A program made the translations under genes and the position numbers. From Dugong dugon (Eukaryota; Chordata; Mammalia; Sirenia; Dugongidae), in contig JASCZL010000064.1 of the NCBI GenBank assembly GCA_030035585.1, forward strand, positions 1-64,000: DNA of 64,000 bases, in the 5' to 3' direction. Under the pieces are notes generated by a model. That model made no database searches, was not told the DNA's origin, and was given only the letters and a program-made list of their open reading frames with translations. Shown here one piece after another: positions 23,893-33,185 of this stretch; position 1 is the first letter of the stretch; the number at the start of each line of letters is the position of its first letter.

Positions 23893-24565
23893 TGTCTTAG
23901 GCTGGGTTCTCTAGAGAAGCAAAACCAGTAAAGCGTATAAGTATATACATAGAGAGATTTATATCAAGGAGACAGCTCACACAATTGTAGAGACTAAGAT
24001 GTCCCAAGTTCGTGGATCAGGGTAGAGGCCTCTCCCAATTCACAGAGCTGCAGAAGCTGGTGAACCCAAGGTCGGCAGGTTGGAGAGGGACTCCTGCTCA
24101 CAGGTTGTGAAGGTCAACGAATTCAAAGATCAGCAAACAAGACCACAAGGTTTCTCCTGATTCACATAGCTGTAGGGCTGGCAAACCCAAGATCAGCAGG
24201 TCGGGGAACCAGATTCTTGCTTGCAGGCTGTGAAGATTTACGAATTCCAAGATCAACAGGTAAGCTGCTAGCTCAAGTCCCAAGAACCGGAGGTGGGACA
24301 ACAAGAGGCAGCTGCTGAGTCTGGAACAAGCCAAAAACCTTGGCAAGGTGAACAGGCAGGAAGTAACTAGTAGAAGGCAGAGAGATGAACTGAGGGGGTG
24401 GTGAGCTGCCACAGGCCCCACCTCCACCAGTACCACTCAGCAGATTCCATCATGGGCGTGATCACATATCAAATTTCAACAGGGAAGTGATCACAACATT
24501 ATACAACTGCTAAAACACTGAGAATAGTGGCCTAGCCAAGTTGACATACAATCTTAACTATCACA
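23893..24565 (-). mobile_element. ERV-L 3' LTR (type B, MLT2-like)
   Basis: 673 bp. On the minus strand it begins TGTGATAGTTAAGATTGTAT and ends AGAGAACCCAGCCTAAGACA, both typical of the MLT2/ERVL LTR group. The polyadenylation-type region lies near 23950-23970 (ATAAATCTCTC on the minus strand). It holds an imperfect ~105-bp direct repeat (24027-24132 and 24149-24255). The 112-codon frame at 24098-24436 is LTR sequence, not a gene. Confidence 0.85.
24027..24255. repeat. Imperfect direct repeat inside the 3' LTR
   Basis: Two ~105-bp units spaced 122 bp start to start, each running from a TCTCC..ATTCACA..GCTG block through AACCCAAG.TC.GCAGGT to GAATTC.AAGATCA. Roughly three quarters of positions match by eye. 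Confidence 0.8.
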
Positions 24566-24580
24566 GTCTACCCCTTGCCA
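24566..24580 (-). promoter_or_regulatory. ERV-L polypurine tract
   Basis: On the minus strand GGCAAGGGGTAGAC abuts the TGTGATAG start of the 3' LTR, the position of the plus-strand primer. Confidence 0.7.
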
Positions 24581-24960
24581 ACCTGGCACCTGTGCACATC
24601 TCCTGAAAGCAGACATAATCTCAGAATAAAGATTATTATTAAGTCATACTTGCACCTAACATGATACAACTAATGTGTACAATCAAAAACATTCTAGGCC
24701 CATTTACATCTAATATTTTATAAGTGAAGGAAACAAAAATATTAGATGCACACATACAAAACAGAAATGCTCATAGCAATTACAGTCCCCATTTCTGCAA
24801 CTGGTCACATGGCCGTAACTGGTATTTAGAGCTACCTTCTTTCACCATGCATCCCGTATTACCTCTGCCCTCAGCAAGCACCTCAGTTGGTCATGGTTCT
24901 TTGCCTGGTGGGGTGACCTAAACCTTCATTCCTGAAGGATCTGGGCCATTAGTAGTCATG
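24581..24960 (-). mobile_element. ERV-L 3' non-coding region
   Basis: Between the dUTPase frame and the PPT. No env-like frame; this matches the usual ERV-L layout, where dUTPase is last. Confidence 0.7.
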
Positions 24961-25467
24961 TCATTGCTGTAGTTTTCCATTGACTTTCATCACAGGACAT
25001 GGTAGTACTAAGAGATACCCTAAAGGATCTCCAGCATTCCAGACATACTTTTCTTTACCTCCATTATGTAATATCAATCCGGTTTCCTCTTGGTAATCAG
25101 GATCAATGACACCAGCCAGTATGGTAACTCCCTTCTTTACCTGTTGATACAGAAGCATGAGGAGCTCAAAGTGGCCAGGTGGCATTCTTAGCTTCCAGTT
25201 CAATGGAATCAGTGATGTGTCTCCAGGTGGGAGCATTCCTCCCTTTGGAACTAAGACCTCTAGACCTGCAGAGCATAAGGTTGCAGGGACAGTAAGCAAA
25301 AATCTGGCAAGTGGGTCACTAGGGGTAATAGTGAGTGGTGCCACTCCCATTTCCACCCCTTGTTTACTGGACCCATGAATCCTAGCTATGGGAGAAATGG
25401 CACCATATATTGAATGCTGGTTTAGAGCATATACAGCCTTCTGGAGAACATTGCCCCAACCCTGCAA
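24961..25467 (-). pseudogene. ERV-L pol: integrase C-terminus plus dUTPase
   Basis: Open frame of 168 codons, the longest intact retroviral frame in the window. Residues ~1-35 continue the integrase (LQKAVYALN). Residues ~60-165 are a retroviral dUTPase: SAGLEVLVPKGGMLPPGD is the first motif region, and AGVIDPDYQEE is the uracil-pocket loop with its conserved Asp and Tyr. dUTPases hydrolyse dUTP to dUMP and limit uracil in viral DNA; a dUTPase after integrase marks ERV-L. The methionine is just the first in the open stretch; the real polyprotein is broken upstream. No expected activity. Confidence 0.88.
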
Positions 25468-25469
25468 GG

Positions 25470-25830
25470 TATTGCCACTTAGCTAGCACTGTAATTGTGT
25501 CTTTAGAAGGTCATTTCATTGTTCTATCAAGCCAGCTGCTTCAGGATGATGGGGAACATGGTAAGACCAGTGAATTCCATGAGCATGGGCCCACTGCCAC
25601 ACCTCATTTGCTGCGAAGTGAGTCCCTTGATACAAGGCAACACTGTGTGGGATACCATGATGGTGAATAAGGTATTCTATAAGTCCATAGATGGTAGTTT
25701 TGGCAGAAGCATTGTGTGTGGGGAAGGCAAATCCATATTGAGAGTAAGTGTCTATTCCAGTAAGGACAAAAAGCCACCCTTTCTATGATGGAAGTGGTCC
25801 AATGTAATCAACTTGCCACTAGGTTGCTGG
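25470..25830 (-). pseudogene. ERV-L integrase catalytic core, broken
   Basis: The core runs from VDYIGPLP near 25830 to PEAAGLIE near 25530. The first catalytic Asp and the Glu are still encoded. The codon where the second Asp is expected (25630-25632, just before QGTHF) reads Tyr on the minus strand. Stops interrupt the frame just after the VDYIGPLP block and soon after the Glu. It cannot make an active integrase. Confidence 0.78.
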
Positions 25831-26370
25831 CTGATCACCTAGAGGGATGGTGCAATATTGGGGACTCAGTGTTGGTCTCTGCTGCTGGCAGATTGGGCAC
25901 TCAGCAGTGGCTGTAGCCAAGTCAGCTTTGGTGAGTGGTAGTCCATGTTGCTGGACCCATGCATAACCTCTATCCCTGCCACCGCGGAAGCTTTGTTCAT
26001 GAGCCCATTGAGCAATGACGGAAGTAGCTGGGGAAGAAGATGACTGGTTTCCACAGAACACATCATCCTATCCACTTGATTGTTAAAATCACCCTCTGCT
26101 GAGGTCACCCTTTGATGAGCATTCACAAGATACACAAATATCTTCACTTCTTTGGCCCATTCAGAGAGGTCTATCCACATACCTCTTCCCCATAAATCCT
26201 TATCTCCAGTTTTCCAATCATGCTCCTTCCAAGTCCCTGACCATCCAGCCAAACCATTGGCCACAGCCCATGAATCAGTATATAATCACATATCTGGCCA
26301 TTTCTCCTTCCAATCAAAGTGAACTACCAGGGGCACTGCTCAAAGTTCTGCCCATTGAGACGATTTCCCT
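25831..26370 (-). pseudogene. ERV-L RNase H C-terminus and integrase zinc-binding region
   Basis: Frames at 25866-26264 and 25819-26061 cover this part. VNAHQRVTSAEGDFNNQVDR is the RNase H end; further on, HGLPLTKADLATA and CPICQQQ are the integrase N-terminal (HHCC) region. The CxxC pair is visible, but where the second His is expected the frame reads HEQSFRG. Frame changes separate the pieces. Confidence 0.75.
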
Positions 26371-27069
26371 TTACCACTGTCCTTCAGGGAAGTCCCAGAA
26401 AGAGGCTGTACTGCTGCTGCTGTCCACTTGAGTGGTGTCTGTATATCGTGCAGAACCATCTGTAAACCAGGCACGAGTTTTCTCTTCTTCAGTCAACTGA
26501 TCATAAGGAACTCCCCATGAGGCCATAGGTGCAGACTGGGAGATGGAAGGTAATGTGACAGGAATGGAGACCATGGGCATTTGGGCCACTTCATGAAACA
26601 TACTTGTGCCTTCAGGTCCTGCTTGGGCCTGATCTCATATATACCACTTCCTTTTAATGATAGAGTGCTACTGTGCATGTCCAACTTTATGGCTCCGTGG
26701 GTCAGACAACACCCAGTTTATGATGGGTAGCTCAGGCCACTTGGTGACTTCATGTCCCATGGTTAAGCGTTCAGTCTCTACTAAGGCCCAGTAACAAGCC
26801 AAAAGCTGTTTCTCAAAAGGAGAGTAGTTATCTGCAGAGGATGGCAGGGCTTTGCTCCAAAATCCTAAGGGTCTGCGCTGTGATGCACCAAAAGGGGCCT
26901 GCCAAAGACTCCAAACAGCATCTCTATCTTCCACAGACACTTCAAGCACTGTTGGATCAGCTGGATCATATGGCCCAAGTGACAGAGTGGCTTGCACAGC
27001 AGCCTGAACCTGTTGTAGAGTTTTCTCTTGTTCTGGGCCCCACTCAAAACTGGCAGCTTTTGGAGTCAC
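26371..27069 (-). pseudogene. ERV-L RT connection and RNase H
   Basis: 27069-26668 encodes the tether after RT (FEWGPEQEKTLQQVQAAVQA, then LGFWSKALPSSADNYSPFEK). 26601-26371 holds the RNase H start, WFTDGSARY, with the catalytic Asp of TDGS. A stop and a frame change lie between the two pieces. RNase H would remove the RNA strand during reverse transcription; here it is a relic. Confidence 0.82.
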
Positions 27070-27228
27070 TTAATAAATAGGCCAGAGTAGCACACCCAGA
27101 TAAGGAATATGTTGCCTCCAAAATCCAAAGAGGCCCAGTAGGTGCTGAGCCTCCTTTTTAGTTGTGGAAGCAGCCAGATGCAATAACTTATCTTTCACTT
27201 TGGATGGAATATCTCAATATGCCCCACA

Positions 27229-27702
27229 TCACTGGACCCCTAAAAATTTCACTGAGGTGGAAGGCGCCTGAATTTTGGTGGGATTAATTTCCCACCCTCT
27301 AGCACATAAATGTTTTACCAATAAGTCCAGAGTCATTGACACTTCTTCCTTACTAGGTCCAATTAGCATAATGTCATCAATATAATGGGCTAGCATGATG
27401 TCTTGTGGAAGGGAAAGGCGATCAAGTTCCCTGAGGACAAAATTACGACATAGGGCTGGAGAACTGATGTAGCCTTGAGGTAGGCAAGTGAAGGTGTATT
27501 GCTGGCTTTGCCAGTTGAAGGTAAACTGCTGTACCCCACTCTGCCAGGAAGCCTCCTGTGCACAGGCACTCAGGTCTCTCACTCCGTGGGTCAGCTCCAA
27601 CACTGTCTTGCACTGGTTTCCTGGTTTTGCTGCTGTTGGTTTTCTGTCACTGTTGCTTCTCTGCTGCTGCAGGTTCTCTGCGGCTGCCACTGCTCTATCC
27701 AT
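27229..27702 (-). pseudogene. ERV-L reverse transcriptase (palm), N-terminus deleted
   Basis: Open frame of 157 codons. About 40 leader-derived residues are followed by RT sequence: [15 protein letters not shown] is the block before the active site, and YIDD (codons at 27373-27384) is the catalytic motif with both Asp residues kept. The fingers and first part of the palm, protease and gag are gone: the leader joins RT directly between about 27590 and 27640. The initiator Met lies in the leader and is not a natural start. Confidence 0.85.
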
Positions 27703-27749
27703 TCAGTTTCAAAACTGCTTCCACATTTTAAGTATCTGTTAGAGCAGCA

Positions 27750-27766
27750 CCCCACTCTCAGTACCA
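27750..27766 (-). promoter_or_regulatory. ERV-L primer binding site (tRNA-Leu type)
   Basis: On the minus strand TGGTACTGAGAGTGGGG, five bases inside the 5' LTR. Same class as the site at 48034 (TGGTACTAAGAGTGG). ERV-L elements usually prime with tRNA-Leu. Confidence 0.75.
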
Positions 27767-27771
27767 AATTC

Positions 27772-28252
27772 TGTTTTGGTTGTCTAGTGTTGCTATAACA
27801 GAAATACCATAGGTGGATGGCTTTAACAAAGAGAAGTTTATTTCCTCACAGTAAAGTAGGCTAAAAGTCCAAATTCAGGGCATCAGCTCCAGGGGAAGGC
27901 TTTCTCATTCTGTTGGCCTTCTTCTCATCAGTGTTCCTCCAGACTAGGAGCTTCTCCACGCAGGGACCCTAGGTCCAAATGATGCACTCTGCTCCTGGCA
28001 CTGCTTTCTTGGTGGTATAGATCCCCCTGTCTCTCTGCTCACTTCTCTCTTTTATATCTCCAGAGATTGCCTCAGGACACAATCCAATCTTGTATATTGA
28101 ATCCTGCCTTACTAACACAACTGCCACCCAACCTTCCTCATTAACATAGAGGCAGGATTTATGAAATATAGGAAAGTCACACAATACCAGGAATCATGGC
28201 CCAGCCAAATTGATACACTCATTTTTGGGGGGACACAGTTCAATCCATGACA
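27772..28252 (-). mobile_element. ERV-L 5' LTR (type A, MaLR-like)
   Basis: 481 bp. Minus strand begins TGTCATGGATTGAACTGTGT and ends CACTAGACAACCAAAACA, just before the PBS. Has TATAAAAGAG and AATAAA in the usual places. Same family as the LTRs at 6116, 29983, 36145, 54060 and 61914, and unlike this provirus's own 3' LTR. Confidence 0.88.
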
Positions 28253-28259
28253 CTTGGGA

Positions 28260-29980
28260 TATTGCAGTTGGTGTAACTATTGCTGCTGGCCACTGAATGC
28301 TATATCAGGACTACTCTTTTGCTTCTAGAAACTAGATGTGAAAAACACCTTTTTATTCATACTTGAAAAAGTTTTGTAGTAGAAATTTTATAAAAAGAAA
28401 ATTTTACAAGTTGATATGCTTAATATTTTGATAGAATACCCAATCTCATTGAATCTGGAATAGAAAATTATAAGGAGAAAGGAAACTTGGTCAAATGACA
28501 GTAGGTCGAAATAAAAAGTGGTTACCAAAAACTGGTGAAAATACAAAGAATAGCAGAAAATACTTACAAATTAATATTAGGATTGAAATACAGATTGGGG
28601 TAAGAAAATGCAGAATTCAAACTATAAATAAAAGAATCAATTAAATGGGGAAGCATCATGAGAACTACTCTTGAAATGTAAAGGAAATGACAACATGTTG
28701 AAAACAATAACAAGTTAGATAGTAGATGTGAAGGATAGGGAATAGAAAAGCTCCAAAGGAAAAAAAAAAGTATTGGGAAAACTATGATAAAATCCATAAT
28801 TGCAAAAAGAAAAAAAAAAAACTGAGTTGAGAAAGGTATTGATTGGGTATATTAAAATTCTGATCCTGTTTTTTGTAAAACAGGTAATCATCTAGAAAGA
28901 TACTGGCACTTTTATGAATTGCAGGATGATAAGAATTTAGACAGAAATTCTTTGAATATTGTTTTCTTAAAGTCATAATCAGCCTCTCCACAACACAAAA
29001 TTTCAGAAGAAAATAAAACAATCACTGCAGAAATTAGGTCAAAATTTTTGATCTGAGAACTCTGTTGAGTCAAGCTCTCAGTTATATGTGATGAACATAA
29101 GTGATATGTTTATCTACCCAAGGACTCACATATATACCACCTACAAATATACAATTTCTTTAGAAATTACATGAAAAGGGACTATAACAGATTAAAAATA
29201 TATATATTTATATCTTGAAAAGGAATAATTATGAAATAAATTTATCTGTGTGTCTGCTTTCAGTTTCAAGCTAATGTGAGAAATCTGAATGTATACTATG
29301 AAAATGAATTTTTCAATTAGAGGTCCAGGTTGTTTTTGTGTAATTTTTTCATTTATTGGCTCCCCGTCCCCTGAGTAATCTATACATCAGATTTGAATGA
29401 TATTATTTAATTGTTTAAAACTTAGCAAGTATTGTTTAATTTATATGTGAGATAAATAATTTGAATTATTTGTATGGCTATTTATAATTTGGATAAGAAG
29501 ACATATTCCTCATAATTTTTCATCAATTATTCAAATTGAGTTCATTTATTTTTTCTAAATGAGTCTTGTTTAGCACCAAAGAGCTTCAGTAATGACATTT
29601 TCCATCTTTCAAATTCATATTGGGTAACTTAAATCATTGTTATTTTTATTTTATTTTATTTATTCTTTATCACTAACCTAAGAGGATCTGTGAAGGTTTA
29701 AAATAACTAATTCAAAATAAATTCATACAATCGATTTCAATTATTTACAAAAGAAAAAGAAGACAAAAACTTAAATTGTTAATATGAATATGAATATTGG
29801 ATGATATTTAGATTTAAATTTAAATTTATATTTAAGTATTTTGCAATGACTCTGCCTTACCTGAAAACCAAACAAAATGAAATTAATAATAAAAGTATGT
29901 ACAATTTTCTATTAATTATAACTACTTCCATATGTTGTAAAACTATTTATTAGAAGTGGTAATCATTACATAGTAAACAT
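28260..29980. other. AT-rich stretch, nothing recognised
   Basis: Homopolymer A runs at 28759-28768 and 28807-28820, and (TTTTA)n near 29645. No repeat family, exon or promoter recognised. Confidence 0.4.
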
Positions 29981-29982
29981 AA

Positions 29983-30500
29983 TATTATGGATTGAATTGT
30001 GTCTCCCCAAAATGTGTGTCAACTTGTCTAAGCCATGAGTCCCAGTATTCTGTGATTGTACACCATTTTGTGATCTGATGTGATTTTCCTATGTGTTGTA
30101 AATCCTTCTCTATGATGTTAATGAGTCAGGATTAGAGGCAGTTATATTAATGATGCAGGACGTGATCTACAGGATTAGGTTGTATCTTGAGTCTACCTCT
30201 TTTGTGATATAAAAGGGAGAAGCAAGCAGAGAGACAGGGGGACCTCATACCACCAAGAAAGAAGCACCAGAGCATAGTACATCTTTGGACCCAGGGTCCC
30301 TGCCTTGAGAAGCTGCCCAACCAAGGGAAGATTGATAACAAGGACCTTCCCCCAGAGCCAACAGAGAGAGAAAGTCTTCCCTGGAGTTGGCACTATGAAT
30401 TTGGACTTCTAGCCATATAGACTGTGAGAGAATAAATTTTCTTTGTTAAAGCCACCCACTTGTGATATTTCTGTTATAGCAGCACTGGATAACTAAGACA
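29983..30500 (+). mobile_element. MaLR-like solo LTR (type A)
   Basis: 518 bp with a perfect 5-bp duplication, CATAA, at 29978-29982 and 30501-30505. TATAAAA at 30208-30214 and AATAAA at 30431-30436 mark the expected promoter and poly(A) signal. Confidence 0.95.
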
Positions 30501-30505
30501 CATAA

Positions 30506-31080
30506 CGAATAACACAGCTTTTAATTACATATTAGCATTGTATTTAAAAGAGGCAGGATTGCCTACATATCTGATGTACTAAATGAAAGCAATTTAATTT
30601 GATAAGTTTAATTTGTCAAAAATTTATACTTTTCCTTGTCTTTCAGAATACTTTATTGCCTATAATAAATGATTACTAAAGATAAATTCTCATCTTGCTG
30701 TAGAGTGGCTCAAATAATAGGACTCTATATTGTTTTTACCTTAACTTATGTTACTGAGGATAGTTGTTAAATATTTCTAGTTGTACCCATGCTTTTTTTT
30801 TTCTATCCATCTTTCTGACCATGGTACTAGAAGTCACTATTTTCAAAGTGAAGAATTACATTAAAGGTCAGTGAATGGGCTCATTGATCTGTTCTCTCCA
30901 TTTTAAAAGCCTTCCTTCTTATCAGTAAAGTGGAGGAAATAATTTTTAATTTTCCAGCCACATATGGCCATAAGCCAATTTGTAACCTACATAGTTTGCT
31001 GCCTCAGCATCCATTCATTCTTCCTCATTGCCTTTCACCTAGTTTCTAACTTTACTATTCCAATCTTTTCACTCAATCTC
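30506..31080. other. AT-rich stretch, nothing recognised
   Basis: No repeat or gene identified. Confidence 0.4.
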
Positions 31081-31084
31081 TCAA

Positions 31085-31425
31085 GAGTTGTGGTCTCTAA
31101 CTGGCTCTCCAGGCCACGCCCCACATGGGTTCCTGAGATGAAAATTTCTCCCTTTCTCAGTAGTAATGCCCAAGAAATCTTTAACTGACCAATAAGACTT
31201 CAGTGCAAGCTAATCCTGAGACCCTGCTTGCCATACATAAACCCTCCCCTACAGGTCCAGCTTGTTGCTGTCTTTTCCCCAGGTGCAACTCCCTGTGTGG
31301 CCCTGCATCCAGCCATGCTGTTAGTTTCCTCTCTTAGGTCAGCAAATAAAAACTATGGCACCTCCTAGTTTTTCTCACTTATGGAGGCTAACTCTCAGCC
31401 CCAACTATAAAAATATGGAAAACAT
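31085..31425 (+). mobile_element. Possible ERV1-type LTR
   Basis: GC-richer than its surroundings. CCATACATAAACCCTCCCC, then GTGTGGCCCTGCATCCAGCC and CAGCAAATAAAAACT have the order of a class I LTR (TATA-like site, R region, poly(A) signal). No duplication found. Confidence 0.35.
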
Positions 31426-31477
31426 TCTCTGATTAAACAAACATAGGTTAGCTATTATATGGTTCTATCATCTAACC

Positions 31478-31635
31478 GGAAATCCTGATGGTATAGTGGT
31501 TAAAAGAGCTACTATGGCTGCTAACTAAAAGGTCGGCAGTTCGATTCACCAGGCGCTCCTTGGAAACCCTGTGGGGCAGTTCTACTCTGTCTTATAGGGT
31601 CGCTATGGGTCAGAATCGACTCGATGGCAGCGGGT
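31478..31635 (+). mobile_element. AfroSINE, short form (first of a pair)
   Basis: Complete: decayed GGAGCCCTGG head, B box in AGTTCGATTC, and a tail ending in GCAGCGGGT. TATCATCTAACC lies on both sides, at 31466-31477 and 31636-31647. Confidence 0.95.
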
Positions 31636-31647
31636 TATCATCTAACC

Positions 31648-31848
31648 AGGAGCCCTGGTGGCACAGTGATTAAGATCTCCGCTGCTAAACGAAAGGTTGG
31701 CTGTTCAAACTCACCAGTCCCTCTGAGGGAGAAAATTGTGGTAATCTGCTCCCATAAGGGTTACTGCCTAGGAAACCTCATGGGGCAGTTCTACTCTGTC
31801 ATATAGGGCCCCGATGAGTTGGAATCAACTCAATGGCACACAACAACA
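31648..31848 (+). mobile_element. AfroSINE, long form (second of a pair)
   Basis: Carries the extra middle segment (GGTAATCTGCTCCCATAAGG). It begins right after the shared target copy and is followed by ATCATCTAAAC at 31849-31859, a third copy of the same target with one change. Tail ends CAACAACAA. Confidence 0.93.
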
Positions 31849-31859
31849 ATCATCTAAAC

Positions 31860-32734
31860 TTATCAATTATGTTCAGAGATATTTTTCTTCTTGGCATGAA
31901 CATGGCTTTACATCTATGCTTCCCCTGTGTATATAAACCATTTAACAAATTATGCAAGAACATCATAATCTTTGCAGAAATCCTGGTAAATTTCCATTCC
32001 AAACTTGGAAAATGCTCCAAACACTTCAAGCCCTATTGAAAATTACTAAAATATAAAAATTAGTGAGTTTGCCCCTACTTATGTCTCTCATTCACCTTTA
32101 TATATTTTGACTTTAACAACAATATTCAAACACTGATAACCATGACCAAAATTCTAATGATTAGATTAATAAACCAGTAACAAACTCCTTTAGAATATAT
32201 TCCAGATTCCTAACATATATTAAATATTAATAGAAAACAATAAGAAAGAGGGTGAGATTTTATTAAGATTGTTTTAGTTGAGGTGTTTAATTGTCGTTAA
32301 AATCAACAATGTTGCAATGTATTGTTTCTGATATTCTGAAAGGCAGAGATGCATTTGCTTTATATTAAAAAAAAAAGATTTATACTCCTGGGCACTGAAT
32401 TTAAGTCTCTTTCCTATTATTATAACCACACTGGAAATTAAATATTATAAAATGTAAATGATAGTTATAGAGATATAAAGATAAACAATAAAAATATTTT
32501 AATATGTTTGAACATGATTCTTCAAGAGTCAATATTAATAAATATGTTCATTATGGTGTTGGCAAAAATAGAACAGGCAAAGTGCTTTTCCATAGTTTAA
32601 AAGGGAATTCAAAAGCTTCTAATGATCTTGAGAAACAGGCAGAGGTTGAGTTTGCTGCTATCCCTGGAACCCCTAATTTAAGTCTGAGTATATTTTCAGT
32701 TGTATGTAGAAAATATTGGGAATGGCAAAGAGAG
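31860..32734. other. AT-rich stretch, nothing recognised
   Basis: No repeat family or exon recognised. Confidence 0.4.
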
Positions 32735-32868
32735 AGGGAGAAAAAGAGAAGGAAAGAAGAAGAAGAAGTAGCAGCAGCAGTAGTAGCAGAAGGTAAGAAG
32801 AGGAAGGAGGAGGAGGAGAAGGGAGGGGAACAGAAAATGAGGAGGAGGACAAGAAGAAAAAGAAAATA
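32735..32868 (+). repeat. Polypurine (GA-rich) tract
   Basis: About 134 bp, almost all A and G, mixing AGA, AGC and GGA units. It makes Lys/Glu/Arg-rich and Ser/Leu-rich phantom frames on the two strands. Confidence 0.9.
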
Positions 32869-33041
32869 AACCGCCCATTACGTTCTGATAATGTCCTTTC
32901 AAAGAGCATTGCCACTTTCCAGGAACGTATCATTATCAAAATTGTACTCTGAGGGACACATAATTATGATTCTACGAGTTGAAATAACCATACTTACAGA
33001 TGGTGTCTGTGTCTCAAAATAAAAAAAAGGAAAAAGAAGAG

Positions 33042-33185
33042 TGTTATGGATTGAATTGTTTCCCTCCCAAAATATGTGTTGAAATCCTAAGTCCTGTAAC
33101 TGTAAATATGACCTTGTTTGGAAAACTGGGTTTTCTTTTGTAATGTAAATAAGGTCATACCAGAGTAGCGTGAGTCCTAAACCTA
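33042..33185 (+). mobile_element. MaLR/MLT1 LTR, 5' fragment
   Basis: Begins GTTATGGATTGAATTGTTTC and continues through CCTAAGTCCTGTAACTG to AAATAAGGTCATACCAGAGT, the MLT1 order; truncated after that. Confidence 0.75.

Larger units (their letters stand above)
23893..28252 (-). mobile_element. ERV-L provirus, internally deleted, mismatched LTRs
   Basis: Class III (ERV-L) endogenous retrovirus on the minus strand, 4.36 kb. Order in its own direction: 5' LTR (28252-27772), PBS, short leader, pol remains (RT, RNase H, integrase, dUTPase), 3' non-coding, PPT, 3' LTR (24565-23893). CTTGG occurs at 23888-23892 and again at 28253-28257, a 5-bp target duplication as expected for ERV-L. gag, protease and the RT N-terminus are missing, and there is no env, which is normal for ERV-L. 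The two LTRs are not alleles of one sequence. Confidence 0.85.

Noticed and set aside
24098..24436. 112-codon minus-strand frame with Leu-rich repeats
   Set aside because: Lies wholly in the ERV-L 3' LTR; the repeated residues come from the LTR's own internal duplication.
28564..29021. Phe/Leu/Ser-rich minus-strand frames
   Set aside because: Low-complexity translation of A-rich plus-strand sequence; no membrane-protein family recognised.
32504..32939. Lys/Glu-rich and Ser/Leu-rich frames on both strands
   Set aside because: Both are translations of one polypurine tract; no domain or gene context.
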